Positions 63,861 through 64,000 of a DNA stretch of 64,000 bases are shown in pieces. The position numbers and the translations under genes were made by a program. Origin of the DNA: JACKAQ01 sp965227145 (GTDB lineage Bacteria > Calditrichota > Calditrichia > RBG-13-44-9 > J075); the NCBI GenBank assembly GCA_965227145.1, contig OZ245730.1:3224001-3288000 (forward strand). The letters run 5' to 3'. The notes under the pieces are model-generated. The model was not told where the DNA came from, made no database searches, and saw only the letters and a program-made list of their open reading frames with translations. Numbering within the stretch: position 1 is the first letter of the stretch; each line of letters starts with the position of its first letter.

Positions 63861-64000
63861 ATGAATACGCCCCCAAAGTGGTTTAAGCCTGTTGCAATTG
63901 CAGCATTTATTTGGAATTTATTGGGATGCCTTGCATACCTCTCCGATGTTATGCTAACGCCTGAGGACATCGCCGCCATGAGTGAGGCTGAACAGGCATT
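63861..64000 (+). CDS. hypothetical membrane protein, cut off by the window end
   Basis: 46 codons seen. The start MNTPPKWFKPVAIAAFIWN is followed by a likely transmembrane helix (FKPVAIAAFIWNLLGCLAY), then SDVMLTPEDIAAMSEAEQA. AGGAG lies about eight bases before ATG. The opening resembles small four-helix membrane proteins sometimes listed as sugar transporters. Function unknown. Confidence 0.6.
   Translation, partial: MNTPPKWFKPVAIAAFIWNLLGCLAYLSDVMLTPEDIAAMSEAEQA

Noticed and set aside
1..64000. rRNA, tRNA or riboswitch
   Set aside because: Scanning the intergenic stretches by eye showed no cloverleaf or conserved riboswitch core. Small RNAs cannot be excluded without a covariance search.

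Overview
The window looks like chromosomal DNA of a free-living, Gram-negative bacterium of the FCB group. Five secreted proteins end in the type IX-like C-terminal sorting domain, four with the NYPNPFNP motif and one with NFPNPFNN, a style typical of Calditrichota, Ignavibacteria and related lineages. There are also outer-membrane barrels, lipoproteins and AGGAG-type ribosome binding sites. No rRNA, tRNA, ribosomal protein, CRISPR array, prophage or transposase was seen, so the phylum cannot be fixed; Calditrichota or a neighbour is my best guess. Most genes lie on the minus strand in short operons separated by clear hairpin terminators.

Layout. 0.2-8.6 kb: a secreted FG-GAP protein, a heptamer tandem-repeat tract, a metallophosphoesterase, a PEP-synthase-like protein fused to a nucleotidyltransferase, glutamate dehydrogenase and a SnoaL-like protein. 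8.7-19 kb: creatininase family protein, a Vat-like acetyltransferase, a porin / PstS-like protein / sensor kinase operon, then small stand-alone genes (DinB, P-loop kinase, DUF4286, Bor-like lipoprotein, GNAT, DUF3303, serine hydrolase) and a DUF1579-like lipoprotein broken by an in-frame TGA. 19-27.7 kb: glyoxalase, HTTM-like membrane protein, a Pat-like acyl-CoA synthetase/acetyltransferase, and an overlapping GH31 glucosidase / Gfo-Idh-MocA pair. 27.8-30.6 kb: a minus-strand cluster alternating two roadblock/LC7 proteins with two single-domain protoglobins. 30.9-39.5 kb: secreted amidase, AEC transporter, secreted M14 carboxypeptidase, a BatA-like membrane protein (apparent CTG start) and a YdjM-like membrane hydrolase (apparent ATA start). 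39.6-46.6 kb: SnoaL protein, MarR/YceI pair with shared operator-like sites, pirin, two small barrels with a coiled-coil lipoprotein, a Crp/Fnr regulator and an M48 protease. 46.9-50.3 kb: two caspase-like (C14) proteins carrying one and two DUF1566 domains. 50.5-64 kb: ApgM phosphoglycerate mutase, a palindromic repeat array, a methyltransferase, a gene remnant, a frameshifted M43-type metalloprotease, a lipoprotein beta-propeller, two secreted sorting-domain proteins, a sorting-domain remnant and a truncated membrane-protein gene.

The most promising unexplained system is the duplicated roadblock-protoglobin module (28.6-30.6 kb), which looks like a haem-based gas or redox sensor feeding a small-GTPase-type (MglA/MglB-like) switch. 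The caspase-DUF1566 pair is second. Four coding anomalies (nonsense codon, CTG start, ATA start, single-base frameshift) could be biology or sequence error and should be settled from reads. Gene starts given here were moved from the longest open frame wherever a ribosome binding site or signal peptide decided the matter.
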